In this document: positions 51,751 to 60,397 of the stretch, in pieces | Layout of the letters: each line of letters starts with the position of its first letter | How positions within the stretch are numbered: the first letter of the stretch is position 1 | Assembly: GCA_048359995.1 (NCBI GenBank) | Contig: DBGCPK010000005.1 | Coordinates: 138,073 to 202,072, forward strand | DNA from: UBA3210 sp048359995 | GTDB lineage: Bacteria > Bacillota_I > Bacilli_A > RFN20 > CAG-449 | Direction: 5' to 3' | Length of the DNA: 64,000 bases | The notes under the pieces: generated by a model | What the model was told of the DNA's origin: nothing | What the model saw: only the letters and a program-made list of their open reading frames with translations | The model's database searches: none | Made by a program: the position numbers and the translations under genes

Positions 51751-51764
51751 TTAAACCGCTTACA
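51751..51764 (-). promoter_or_regulatory. cre-like site between divergent promoters
   Basis: TGTAAGCGGTTTAA on the minus strand matches the CcpA/LacI-type consensus TGWAANCGNTNWCA except near the 3' end. It lies 7 bases upstream of the minus-strand -35 box. Confidence 0.45.
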
Positions 51765-51791
51765 CATTTTTTTAACTTTATGAAAAAAATA

Positions 51792-51819
51792 TTGATTTTA
51801 TCTATGAGTATGGTATGAT
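51792..51819 (+). promoter_or_regulatory. Promoter of the GH16-permease operon
   Basis: TTGATT at 51792-51797, 16-base spacer, TATGAT at 51814-51819 preceded by TGG (extended -10). Confidence 0.65.
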
Positions 51820-51842
51820 GAAATTATAAAACGTGGGAGATT

Positions 51843-53231
51843 ATGATTATGCGGAACAAGCGTTTATGTCCAATGTTGGTTTTCAGTTTATTGTTGTTTT
51901 CCTGTTCGAAAGGCATTGAAAAAGTCGAAAATCTGAGTGTCGGAGACGATCTTGCTTACCTTTACGGAGTCGAACTTGACTACGATCATGTTTTTTTCGA
52001 CGATTTCTCTGACGGGGTTGATGCTTCTTCTTGGTACATTGCCGATCAGGCGTGGGGAGGCGGAAACGGAGGCGTTATTCCGAAAAACGTCGCTTATTCC
52101 GACGACGGAATACTGATTTTAAAGGGAAACGGAAATTATTATCTCGACGGAGAGGTCAAAGGCGTCGGAGATGTCAAGGACGGGCGACTGACCGGATCGG
52201 CGTTGATTTCCAAATTCACCGTCGGACCCGGGCATTACGAGATCAAGATGAAAGTGAATCCGCGATTGGGCGCTTGCAGCGCATTCTGGACATTTGCTTA
52301 CGATCATTCCGACAATTCCAACCACGAAATCGACATCGAACTTCCGGGAGGAAGTCAAAAAGGGCTGATTTCGTTTGAAAACGTGCTTAATACCAACTAT
52401 CAAACCGAAGAAAACAGGATTTCGCAGGACGTCAAAGTTTCCGAATTGCTCGGCGAAGAGGAGACTTTTCTCAACGATGGAAGATGGCACACTTTCGGGT
52501 TCGACTGGTACACCGATCCGGCAAAAGTGGTCTACACTATCGATCATAAAGTTACGGCGGTGGCAGATTATTTTGTTCCTTATAAAGCGAGCCGTCTGTG
52601 GGTAGGCAATTGGTTTCCGGTATCGTCGTCTTTCGTCGGATCGGCCGATTTCGAGACCGATCAGATGCTGGTGGACTATATCCAGTATATTCCTTTCCTC
52701 AATCAGGAATATGAGGATTTCGTTCCGGAAGTCAACGGAGTCGCCGGCGAGAATCTCTATCCGTCCAAACCGGTTACGATTCGGAAAATCAACAAGATTG
52801 CCAATGGCGATTTCGAGTTCGAAACTTCGCAAATCGATTTAAGCGGGTGGACTTTCAATCGTTTCATCAACGAAGATCAGGAAATCGATATGGTCGCCTA
52901 TCTCGCGGAAGGCGAAGGAACCGACTTCTCTCAAGCTCTCGCGGTCAAAGACGGCGGCGTGGTTCGACAGACGATCGACGGCGTGTATTCGACCTTTACT
53001 CACGACTTCGCTTTGATGGCCAAAGGAAAAGGTAAAGTCATCGTCAACTACTACGCGACGATGACGACGGAAGTGTTGAAACAATACGAAATCGACGTCG
53101 ATTCCGAAGAATACCAAAAATACGAAATCGAAATAACGGCTCCGAAAGAAACGCAGAAGATGCGGATTCAGATCCAGTCTTCGCAGGGAAATTCGATTTA
53201 CGTCGATGATGTGGAATTATATCAAAAATAG
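51843..53231 (+). CDS. GH16 beta-glucanase lipoprotein with C-terminal carbohydrate-binding-like domain
   Basis: 462 residues. Short signal peptide ending in lipobox FSC (Cys about 20). GH16 fold about 45-290: FFDDFSDGVDASSWYIADQ, then ALISKFTVGPGHYEIKMKV, and the catalytic HEIDIELPG with nucleophile Glu162, Asp164 and acid/base Glu166, followed by WHTFGFDWYTDPAKVVYTID. Cleaves beta-1,3 or mixed-linked glucans such as laminarin; exact linkage cannot be read. C-terminal 140 residues (about 320-460, IANGDFEFETSQIDLSGWTF to YVDDVELYQK) resemble a CBM4/9-type domain. ATG 51843 or 51849; GGGAGA upstream. Cell-surface enzyme feeding the ABC importer downstream. Confidence 0.93.
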   Translation: MIMRNKRLCPMLVFSLLLFSCSKGIEKVENLSVGDDLAYLYGVELDYDHVFFDDFSDGVDASSWYIADQAWGGGNGGVIPKNVAYSDDGILILKGNGNYYLDGEVKGVGDVKDGRLTGSALISKFTVGPGHYEIKMKVNPRLGACSAFWTFAYDHSDNSNHEIDIELPGGSQKGLISFENVLNTNYQTEENRISQDVKVSELLGEEETFLNDGRWHTFGFDWYTDPAKVVYTIDHKVTAVADYFVPYKASRLWVGNWFPVSSSFVGSADFETDQMLVDYIQYIPFLNQEYEDFVPEVNGVAGENLYPSKPVTIRKINKIANGDFEFETSQIDLSGWTFNRFINEDQEIDMVAYLAEGEGTDFSQALAVKDGGVVRQTIDGVYSTFTHDFALMAKGKGKVIVNYYATMTTEVLKQYEIDVDSEEYQKYEIEITAPKETQKMRIQIQSSQGNSIYVDDVELYQK

Positions 53232-53246
53232 AAAGGAGAAAAGAGC

Positions 53247-54236
53247 ATGGACGAAACTTTGATTCCGGAAAAAAACGGCGAGAATAGCGCTTATCCGAAA
53301 AAAAAGAAAAAAATCAGCAAGAAGCGAAAAAAAGAGATCGTCTTTATCGTCGTGCTTTTGGCTTATCCGGTTTTTCAGTTTTTGCTGACATGGATTTTCG
53401 TCAACTCTTACTCGCTGATTCTCGCGTTTCAGCACGTCTCTATCGAAGGAACGAAATCGTTCGCCGGATTCGACAATTTCGTATACGTAATCCGGCGTAT
53501 TTTCAATTCCGATTTAGGTTCGGTTACGCTTTCCAACGGCGTTCGGATTCCGAATAACTTGATGATTCTGATCAACTCGCTCGGCTACGGGGCGATTACG
53601 ATCTTCATCAGTTTGCCTTTGGCGTTGATATGCTCGTATTTCCTTTCGAAAAAGATGCCTTTTGCCAACGTCTTTCGTTTTATTTTCTTTTTGCCGAACA
53701 TCATTTCCATCGTCGCTTTGGTCTATGCTTTCAAAATGCAGTTGGATTCCAACGCGGGCTTAATCTATCAAATGCTCGAATCGATGGGAATTCAATTGAA
53801 CGATTCGGTGTGGCCGAATACGACGATTATCGTTTACATTTACTGCATTTGGGCGGGAATCGGATACAACGTTTTGCTGCTGTCGGGGGCGATCGGGAGA
53901 GTTCCTCAGGAACTTTTCGAAAGCGCGCAGATGGACGGCGCGGGCAATTTTACGCAATTCACCAAGATCATGATTCCGATGATCTGGCCGACCATTGTGA
54001 CGTTGATCGTGCTGGGGATGACGAATATTTTGACGTTGTATTTGCAGCCGGTGCTGTTCGGTTATTCCTATACCGAAACGATCGCCGGATCGATTTTCGA
54101 CGGAGTCAGTTCGGGACAGACTACGCAATATCCGGTATTTGCCGCGTTCGGTCTTCTGTTCTCTTTGATTTTCGCGCCGTTGATTCTTCTCGTCCGCAAA
54201 GTCGCGTCGAAGAAGTATTCGGATACGGAGTGTTAG
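53247..54236 (+). CDS. Sugar ABC transporter permease, MalF/LplB type
   Basis: 329 residues, basic N-terminus of about 30 residues (KKKKKISKKRKKE), six membrane helices, EAA loop FESAQMDGAGNFTQFTKIMIP. GAAAGGAGAAAAG precedes ATG 53247, 15 bases after the GH16 stop. Channel half of a CUT1 importer for oligosaccharides released by the GH16 enzyme (inference from operon). Confidence 0.93.
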   Translation: MDETLIPEKNGENSAYPKKKKKISKKRKKEIVFIVVLLAYPVFQFLLTWIFVNSYSLILAFQHVSIEGTKSFAGFDNFVYVIRRIFNSDLGSVTLSNGVRIPNNLMILINSLGYGAITIFISLPLALICSYFLSKKMPFANVFRFIFFLPNIISIVALVYAFKMQLDSNAGLIYQMLESMGIQLNDSVWPNTTIIVYIYCIWAGIGYNVLLLSGAIGRVPQELFESAQMDGAGNFTQFTKIMIPMIWPTIVTLIVLGMTNILTLYLQPVLFGYSYTETIAGSIFDGVSSGQTTQYPVFAAFGLLFSLIFAPLILLVRKVASKKYSDTEC

Positions 54237-54248
54237 GAGGTTTCGGAC

Positions 54249-55130
54249 ATGGAACGGAAAATGAAAAAAATCAGAAACAAAACCCAAACTCCGCTGATGA
54301 GGTTCGGAACGACGATCGCTTTCGTCGTCTTCGCCATCTATTCGCTTTCGCTGTTGTTCCCGTTTATTTGGATGCTTTTGAATTCGTTCAGAAGCGTCGG
54401 CGAATGGCAGTCGATCGTCAATTTTAAAGATTTTTGGGGGCTTCCGAAAACGTGGGACTTTTCCAATTACCTGACGATTCTGAAAGAAAACAACGTGTTG
54501 AATATGATCCTCTATTCCGTAATTCTGACGGTATTCGGAACGATCGTCAACGTCTTCTTTTCGGCTTGCGCGGCTTATGTGCTGGCCAAATACAATTTTC
54601 CGGGGAAAAGACTGATCTACGGATTGGCGATTTTCGCAATGGTCGTACCGATCGTGGGAACGCTTCCGGCTCAGGTTTCTTTTATGGAATTTCTGCATTT
54701 GGACGACACTGTCGTCGGCGTGCTTTTCTTGTATTCCGGAGCTTTCGGTTTCAACTTCATTTTGCTCTACTCCTCTTTTTCCAGCGTTTCTTGGTCTTAT
54801 GCCGAGGCGGCGCAGATGGACGGGGGAGGAAATTTCACGATCTTCTTCAAAGTGATGATTCCGATGTGCAAAGGTCCGATCATTTCTTGCTGCATCTTGC
54901 AGGCGATCGCGTTGTGGAACGATTATTCGACGCCGTATCTCTTCTTGAATTCGCACCCGACTCTGGCGGTGGGATTACAGCAATTGCAAAAAGAATTCAT
55001 CGGTCAGGGAGGGAAGTATCCTCTCGTCTTCGCCTCGATGATCATTTCCATTCTTCCGGTTTTGATCCTTTACGCTTGTTTCCAGAAGAAGATTATCGAA
55101 AATACCGTCGCGGGAGGTTTAAAAGGATAA
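54249..55130 (+). CDS. Sugar ABC transporter permease, MalG type
   Basis: 293 residues with six helices and EAA loop YAEAAQMDGGGNFTIFFKVM. TTAGGAGGTTTCGGAC precedes ATG 54249. Second half of the importer channel. The C-terminus FQKKIIENTVAGGLKG is the standard end of MalG-type subunits. The stop is followed after 1 base by the next ATG. Confidence 0.94.
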   Translation: MERKMKKIRNKTQTPLMRFGTTIAFVVFAIYSLSLLFPFIWMLLNSFRSVGEWQSIVNFKDFWGLPKTWDFSNYLTILKENNVLNMILYSVILTVFGTIVNVFFSACAAYVLAKYNFPGKRLIYGLAIFAMVVPIVGTLPAQVSFMEFLHLDDTVVGVLFLYSGAFGFNFILLYSSFSSVSWSYAEAAQMDGGGNFTIFFKVMIPMCKGPIISCCILQAIALWNDYSTPYLFLNSHPTLAVGLQQLQKEFIGQGGKYPLVFASMIISILPVLILYACFQKKIIENTVAGGLKG

Positions 55131-55131
55131 T

Positions 55132-58104
55132 ATGAAAAAGATTGCCACAGCTTTATTGACTCTGATTCTTCCGTTGGGACTATTTTCCTGTTCGGAGAAG
55201 AAAAGCGAAGATTCGAGAATTCTGAGCCAGAATCTGCAACTGACTTTCACGCAAAGCGAATATGTTTTGACTTCGGGAGAGAGAGTTTCGATCAACGAAA
55301 ACGCGAAGAACGTGACGTATAGCCTTCTGAACAACGTGAATTCGCACGTTTCCATCGATGCAAAAACCGGTGTCATCACCTTTGATCACGATCTTTCCAA
55401 TTACACGCAGGTTCTCGTCGTCGCGCAAAGCGGGAATCTTCTTTCGAAGCCGGTTGTGGTGACTTTGATCTACGACTACGAGGACAGCGAACTGAGTTTC
55501 ATCAATCGTTCGGATTACATCACCAGCGGAGAATATATTACGGCGGTTTCCTCGAAAAATTACGCATTGACCTATTCTTTAAAAGAAAGCGTGTCTGGAG
55601 TGTTTATCGACGAAGCGACCGGAAAAGTCAATTTTTCGCCGATCGCGGAAAACGACGCGAAATTCACGGTTGTAGCGAATTGCCACGATGTCACCTATGC
55701 GGAAAGAGAGTTTTACGTGATGACAAAGAATTTCGTCACGGTGGAATCTTCCCGTCAGGTCATCGAGGCCGGAAGTGCGTACAATGCCAATTATTATCTC
55801 GATTTTTCGGAAAATCCGGACGCGGAGGCCGAAGGCGTTGTCGCTTTGGTCAACGAAAACAACGAGGAAATCGATGCGGATTACTATACGTACGATTCTG
55901 CGACTCGGCGACTGAAAATCTCGGGCGACATTTCCGATCTGTTGGGAGTGGGCGAACAGGAACTGAAAATCGTTACTTCCCGAAACTCGGTGGCCGTCGA
56001 ACTGGATGTTGCGACGAAATTCATCTATACGGCGGAGGATCTCGCCTCTATCAACGACAGCGAAGAAGCGCTTTCCGGATACTACATTTTGATGAAAGAT
56101 ATCGATCTTTCGGATTATCTTTCGTCGGAAGGAGACGGTTACGACGGGGGAAAGGGTTGGATTCCTCTTGGAACTTATCAGGACGTCCTCGACAGCAACG
56201 AAGCGACGAGGTACGCATTCAAAGGAACATTCGACGGAAACGGGCATTTCGTCAGCAATCTTTATGCGTCGAGAAAAGATACGTATTCTTTTAACGCCGG
56301 ACTTTTCGGCTATACCACTTCTTCTTCAGTGATTCGAAATCTCGGCGTGGAGGGAGAACTGACCGTTTCGTCTTATTCCGGCGGATTGGTCGGATCTTCG
56401 TACGGTTTGGTCGAAAATTGTTGGGCGAAAGTGAATATGAACGTCTATTCGGACGAAAACGCCTATCGATATGTGGGAGGATTCGTCGGTTCGAATTTCG
56501 GAACGATTCGGAATTGTTGGAGTCTTTCGGAAGTGAAAAGCGATACGTATTTCGGATCTTTCGTGGGATACGACGCCGGAGAAATCGTCAATTGCTACGC
56601 AGCGAAGACCGATGAGCAGGATCTATTCGTCGGACTCGGTTCGATGTCTTCGAAAAACGTTTTCTTTGAAAGCGAAGAGCAGATGAAGATATTCGATTTC
56701 TCTGAGGTTCTTCCTTCTTCTTATTGGGATTTCGATGGAGAACTTCCGTCTTTGAAGAGTTCTTTGATCGAATATGAAATCCGTTCGATCGACATTGTGA
56801 TTCCGGACGGAAAGGTTTTCAAGGGAGATTCGATTCCGTACAGCATCGAAATTCAGCCTTTGAAATTTGCTTCTTATCTGGATCAAGTGGAAGTGAATTT
56901 GATCGGGGAGGGGTACTATATCCGCGACGGTCAGATACAGACGTTGAACGGCTTGGATTCTTCGTTCGTTTTGGAAGTGAGCCTGACGAACGAGGAAGGA
57001 ACTTATCGGAATTCGCTGACTGTTCCCGTCTACGAGCGATTGACCTCCCTATCGATGCCGGAAATCGTTTCTTTGACGGCGGGAAATTCCTGCCTGTTAC
57101 AAGCGGAATACGATGAAGATAAAACCGACGATGCGGTGAGTTATCATCTCAATTCTTCTTATTCCGGCGTGGAAATCGTCGGAAACCGACTTTATATCGA
57201 CGATTCCTGCACGGTGGACAGGGTGGGTGTTTATGCGGAAAGCGAATCCGGATTGCGGTCGAATACGGTGTATATTCGCATTGTCGCCCAGCAAACGCTT
57301 GGAAACGGCGTCGAAGTGCTTTATTCGGATCAAGAGGAACTGAGAATTCCGTTAGGAGATCTCGCTTCTTCCGAATTCACCGTCGAATTGAATCATCGCT
57401 TAATCGAGTATCGGATTTCGGAAGGAAATCTGATCGTCGGCAGAGATCAATTGTCGGGGAATCCGTCGCAAAGGCAGAGGTTGACCCTCGGCGTAGATGC
57501 CGAAACGATCTACGGAACGGACGTCTTCTATTTCGATCACGCGAAGTACGACGAGAGCAACGTTTCGGAAGCGATTCGGATTTACGACAAAGAAGATCTG
57601 AAATCTTATTTCAATCTCCAAGGAGAATACGATGCGGGGAAAATTGAAAACTACGGGAAGTCCTTTATATTGATGAACGATATCGATTTCGAGGGCGAAG
57701 AGATTTGCGGAATCGGAAGCTCTTCCTGCCCGTTTTCCGGAGTATTCTACGGCAACGGAAAGACCATCGGGAACTTTGTCATTCGCCATAACGAGACTTA
57801 TTTACAGGGCGAAGAACTGAATTCGCTGTACGGCGTCGGTCTGTTCTCGACGCTGTCGGGCGAAATCTACGATTTGAAAATCGAAGGCGCCGACGTCAAA
57901 GGAAACAACTTCGTCGGTTGTCTGGTCGGAATTTTTTCGGGAGGAAAAATGGAAAACTGCGCGGTTTTGAATTCCTCCGCTTTGGCGGGAGGTCAATCGT
58001 CCTCCGGCGACGACATTCACGTGTCGAAAGTAATCGGCAGACTCTTTGAAGGGGAGTACATCTGCTGTTACTATAATTACGCAAATACGGAAATAGAGGG
58101 GTAA
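55132..58104 (+). CDS. Large GLUG-motif surface lipoprotein
   Basis: 990 residues. Signal peptide MKKIATALLTLILPLGLFSC with Cys 20. N-terminal three Ig-like blocks (about 40-300), then a GLUG/beta-helix block (about 310-500: YILMKDIDLSDY, FKGTFDGNGHFVSNLY, GGLVGSSYGLVENCWAKV, GGFVGSNFGTIRNCWS), a middle Ig-like part (about 540-800), and a second GLUG block (about 830-985: FILMNDIDFEGEE, FSGVFYGNGKTIGNF). GLUG proteins are usually surface adhesins or glycan binders. Being inside the sugar import operon, it may gather polysaccharide for the GH16 enzyme. Translationally coupled to the permease. Confidence 0.85.
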   Translation: MKKIATALLTLILPLGLFSCSEKKSEDSRILSQNLQLTFTQSEYVLTSGERVSINENAKNVTYSLLNNVNSHVSIDAKTGVITFDHDLSNYTQVLVVAQSGNLLSKPVVVTLIYDYEDSELSFINRSDYITSGEYITAVSSKNYALTYSLKESVSGVFIDEATGKVNFSPIAENDAKFTVVANCHDVTYAEREFYVMTKNFVTVESSRQVIEAGSAYNANYYLDFSENPDAEAEGVVALVNENNEEIDADYYTYDSATRRLKISGDISDLLGVGEQELKIVTSRNSVAVELDVATKFIYTAEDLASINDSEEALSGYYILMKDIDLSDYLSSEGDGYDGGKGWIPLGTYQDVLDSNEATRYAFKGTFDGNGHFVSNLYASRKDTYSFNAGLFGYTTSSSVIRNLGVEGELTVSSYSGGLVGSSYGLVENCWAKVNMNVYSDENAYRYVGGFVGSNFGTIRNCWSLSEVKSDTYFGSFVGYDAGEIVNCYAAKTDEQDLFVGLGSMSSKNVFFESEEQMKIFDFSEVLPSSYWDFDGELPSLKSSLIEYEIRSIDIVIPDGKVFKGDSIPYSIEIQPLKFASYLDQVEVNLIGEGYYIRDGQIQTLNGLDSSFVLEVSLTNEEGTYRNSLTVPVYERLTSLSMPEIVSLTAGNSCLLQAEYDEDKTDDAVSYHLNSSYSGVEIVGNRLYIDDSCTVDRVGVYAESESGLRSNTVYIRIVAQQTLGNGVEVLYSDQEELRIPLGDLASSEFTVELNHRLIEYRISEGNLIVGRDQLSGNPSQRQRLTLGVDAETIYGTDVFYFDHAKYDESNVSEAIRIYDKEDLKSYFNLQGEYDAGKIENYGKSFILMNDIDFEGEEICGIGSSSCPFSGVFYGNGKTIGNFVIRHNETYLQGEELNSLYGVGLFSTLSGEIYDLKIEGADVKGNNFVGCLVGIFSGGKMENCAVLNSSALAGGQSSSGDDIHVSKVIGRLFEGEYICCYYNYANTEIEG

Positions 58105-58107
58105 AAA

Positions 58108-59268
58108 ATGAATCGGGAACTTACAGGAAAAAATCAAACGTACGCCAGAACGATGAACAATCAGGCGGTGATCGAAATGCTGAGAAAGCAGGATTGTTCG
58201 GCGACTTTTCTCGCCGATAGTCTCAACTTGTCCAATGCGGCGATGAGTTCGATTTTACGGCGGTTGAAATCAAGCGGAATAATCAAAATTTCGCACGCGC
58301 TGGCGCATTGTTCCAAAGGAAGAAAGCAGTTGTTCTATTCCTTGAATCCGGATTTCGGCGTATTCATCATCGTCGAATTGTCGAACAACCGTTATACGAT
58401 CACGTTGTCGAATTTGAAAGAAGAAAGCCTGATTTCCCACACCAAAGAAATCGAATACTATAACGCGGAAATCATCTACGAAATCATTTTGGCGATCAAA
58501 TCGATTTTGGAACGGGAAGAGTACCATCATATACCGGTGAAGAACATCATGATCGCCGTTCCGGGAAAGGTGAACGAAATCACGGAAGAACTGCAATTAT
58601 CCAAGCAATTCGATCCGAATTTGTTCGAAGAAAACAACAAGATCATCACGTTGTTCAAGACTCACTTCAATGTTCCCGTTTATATGCAGAACGATACGAA
58701 TCTGGCGATCGTCGGTGAAAGAAGGAGAGGAAAACTCTCTTCTACCGCGAACGGAATGCTCGCTTATTTGGACAACGGTATCGGCGCTTCGTTCATTTTC
58801 AAAGACGATTTCTATCGCGGCACCTCCGGATATGCCGGCGAGATCGGACTGATGAAAGCCGTATTCGACGGAAAAGAGAACTATCTCGACGAATTCGTCT
58901 CTCTCAGAGCGTTGAAAGAGTACGTCGGAAAGTCGGAAAATCGGAAGATCAAAACCGAAGAATTGATCGGGATATACGAAAAAGAAAAAAACGTGCGCGA
59001 ATACGTTCATTCGACCGCGCGGTTATTCGGAAAAAAACTCAAAGAGATCGTGGAGATTTTGGATATTTCCAAGATCGTCCTTACCGGAAGAAGCGTCCGT
59101 TTCGGCGAAGAATACCTGAAATGCGTTCGCGAAGAGGTGATGAAATCGCAGAACATCTGCGAAGTGGAATTTTCTCTCCTCAACGGGAAATCGATCTTTA
59201 TCGGCGCGATCAGCGTTGCAGTCGACCACTTGATCGACAGTATACTGAATGAAAAAGTCAAGGTGTAA
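58108..59268 (+). CDS. ROK family transcriptional regulator (NagC/XylR type)
   Basis: 386 residues. N-terminal winged helix (about 10-75: NNQAVIEMLRKQDCSATFLA, then LNLSNAAMSSILRRLKSSGI). ROK sugar-binding body (about 80-380) with QNDTNLAIVGERRRG and YLDNGIGASFIFKDDFYRGT, then AGEIGLMKA. The Cys-rich zinc motif (CxCGxxGC) normally found after AGEIGH is missing and His is replaced by Leu, so it is a degenerate ROK protein and not a sugar kinase. Likely represses this operon and the divergent binding-protein gene in response to sugar. GAGGGGT precedes ATG 58108, 3 bases after the previous stop. Confidence 0.9.
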   Translation: MNRELTGKNQTYARTMNNQAVIEMLRKQDCSATFLADSLNLSNAAMSSILRRLKSSGIIKISHALAHCSKGRKQLFYSLNPDFGVFIIVELSNNRYTITLSNLKEESLISHTKEIEYYNAEIIYEIILAIKSILEREEYHHIPVKNIMIAVPGKVNEITEELQLSKQFDPNLFEENNKIITLFKTHFNVPVYMQNDTNLAIVGERRRGKLSSTANGMLAYLDNGIGASFIFKDDFYRGTSGYAGEIGLMKAVFDGKENYLDEFVSLRALKEYVGKSENRKIKTEELIGIYEKEKNVREYVHSTARLFGKKLKEIVEILDISKIVLTGRSVRFGEEYLKCVREEVMKSQNICEVEFSLLNGKSIFIGAISVAVDHLIDSILNEKVKV

Positions 59269-59279
59269 AGGAGGTTTTT

Positions 59280-60383
59280 ATGGCTAAAATCGTCTTGGAA
59301 AAAGTTTGCAAAGTATTTAAAGGCGGCGTCAAAGCGGTTTCCGATTTCTCGATGGAAATCGAAGACGGCGAGTTTATCGTCTTCGTCGGACCTTCCGGTT
59401 GCGGAAAATCGACGACGCTTCGAATGATCGCCGGATTGGAAGACATCAGCGGCGGTACGATATCGATCGACGGAAAAGTCGTCAACGATCTCGAACCGAA
59501 AGATCGCGATTTGGCGATGGTCTTTCAAAACTACGCGCTTTACCCTTATCTCAACGTTTACGACAACATCGCTTTCGGATTGAAACTGAGGCACTATTCT
59601 AAAGCGGACATCAAGGAAAAGGTGATGATCGCGGCGAAGACTTTCGGACTGGAAACGCTTTTGAAACGGAAACCGAAAGAACTTTCCGGAGGGCAGAGGC
59701 AGAGAGTTGCCTTGGCCCGCGCGGTGGTGAGAGAGGCCAAAGCGTATCTTCTCGACGAACCTCTTTCGAATTTGGACGCCAAACTTCGGACGCAGATGCG
59801 CGTGGAAATCACCAGATTATACGAAAATCTGAAAGCGACGTTCATTTACGTAACCCACGATCAGACGGAGGCGATGACGATGGGAACCCGCATCGTCGTG
59901 ATGAAAGACGGCTGGATTCAACAGATCGATACGCCGGTTCATCTTTACGATCACCCGAAAAATCTCTTCGTCGCCACGTTCATCGGCACACCGCAGATGA
60001 ATGTCTTTCGAGGAACGCTGGATTGCAAAAAGCGCGACGCGGTCATTACGCTGTCGGGAGATCGGAAAATCCGAATCAAAGCCGCGCGGATTGCCAAACC
60101 GGATGCAAAAGAAGTTTATCTCGGAATTCGCAGCGAAGACGTTTTCATCGACGAAAACGGTTTTCCTGCCAAAGTCCGCATGATCGAAACTCTGGGAAGC
60201 GAAACCTTGATCTATCTGGATTTCGGCGACGGCGCTTCGATCGAGGGGTTCGAAAATTTCATCGTCAAGATTCAAGGGCGCGTGCCTTATGCGATCGGCG
60301 ACACGATTAAAGTCAGTTTCAATACCGACAAGATTCATCTGTTTGAAAGGGAAACCGAAGAATCGATTTTAAATATTCAGTGA
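59280..60383 (+). CDS. msmX: Sugar ABC transporter ATP-binding protein, MsmX/UgpC type
   Basis: 367 residues, standard family length. Walker A GPSGCGKST (about 38-46), Q-loop VFQNYALYPYLNVYDNIAFG, signature LSGGQRQRVALARAV, Walker B YLLDEPLSNLDAKLR, switch VTHDQTEAMTMG, and a C-terminal TOBE domain (about 240-365, YLGIRSEDVFID). Energises the CUT1 permeases of this locus and possibly others, as MsmX does in Bacillus. No insertions, in contrast to the paralogue at 2633. AAAGGAGGTTTTT precedes ATG 59280. Ends in TGA. Confidence 0.93.
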   Translation: MAKIVLEKVCKVFKGGVKAVSDFSMEIEDGEFIVFVGPSGCGKSTTLRMIAGLEDISGGTISIDGKVVNDLEPKDRDLAMVFQNYALYPYLNVYDNIAFGLKLRHYSKADIKEKVMIAAKTFGLETLLKRKPKELSGGQRQRVALARAVVREAKAYLLDEPLSNLDAKLRTQMRVEITRLYENLKATFIYVTHDQTEAMTMGTRIVVMKDGWIQQIDTPVHLYDHPKNLFVATFIGTPQMNVFRGTLDCKKRDAVITLSGDRKIRIKAARIAKPDAKEVYLGIRSEDVFIDENGFPAKVRMIETLGSETLIYLDFGDGASIEGFENFIVKIQGRVPYAIGDTIKVSFNTDKIHLFERETEESILNIQ

Positions 60384-60397
60384 ACAAGGAGGTAAAT

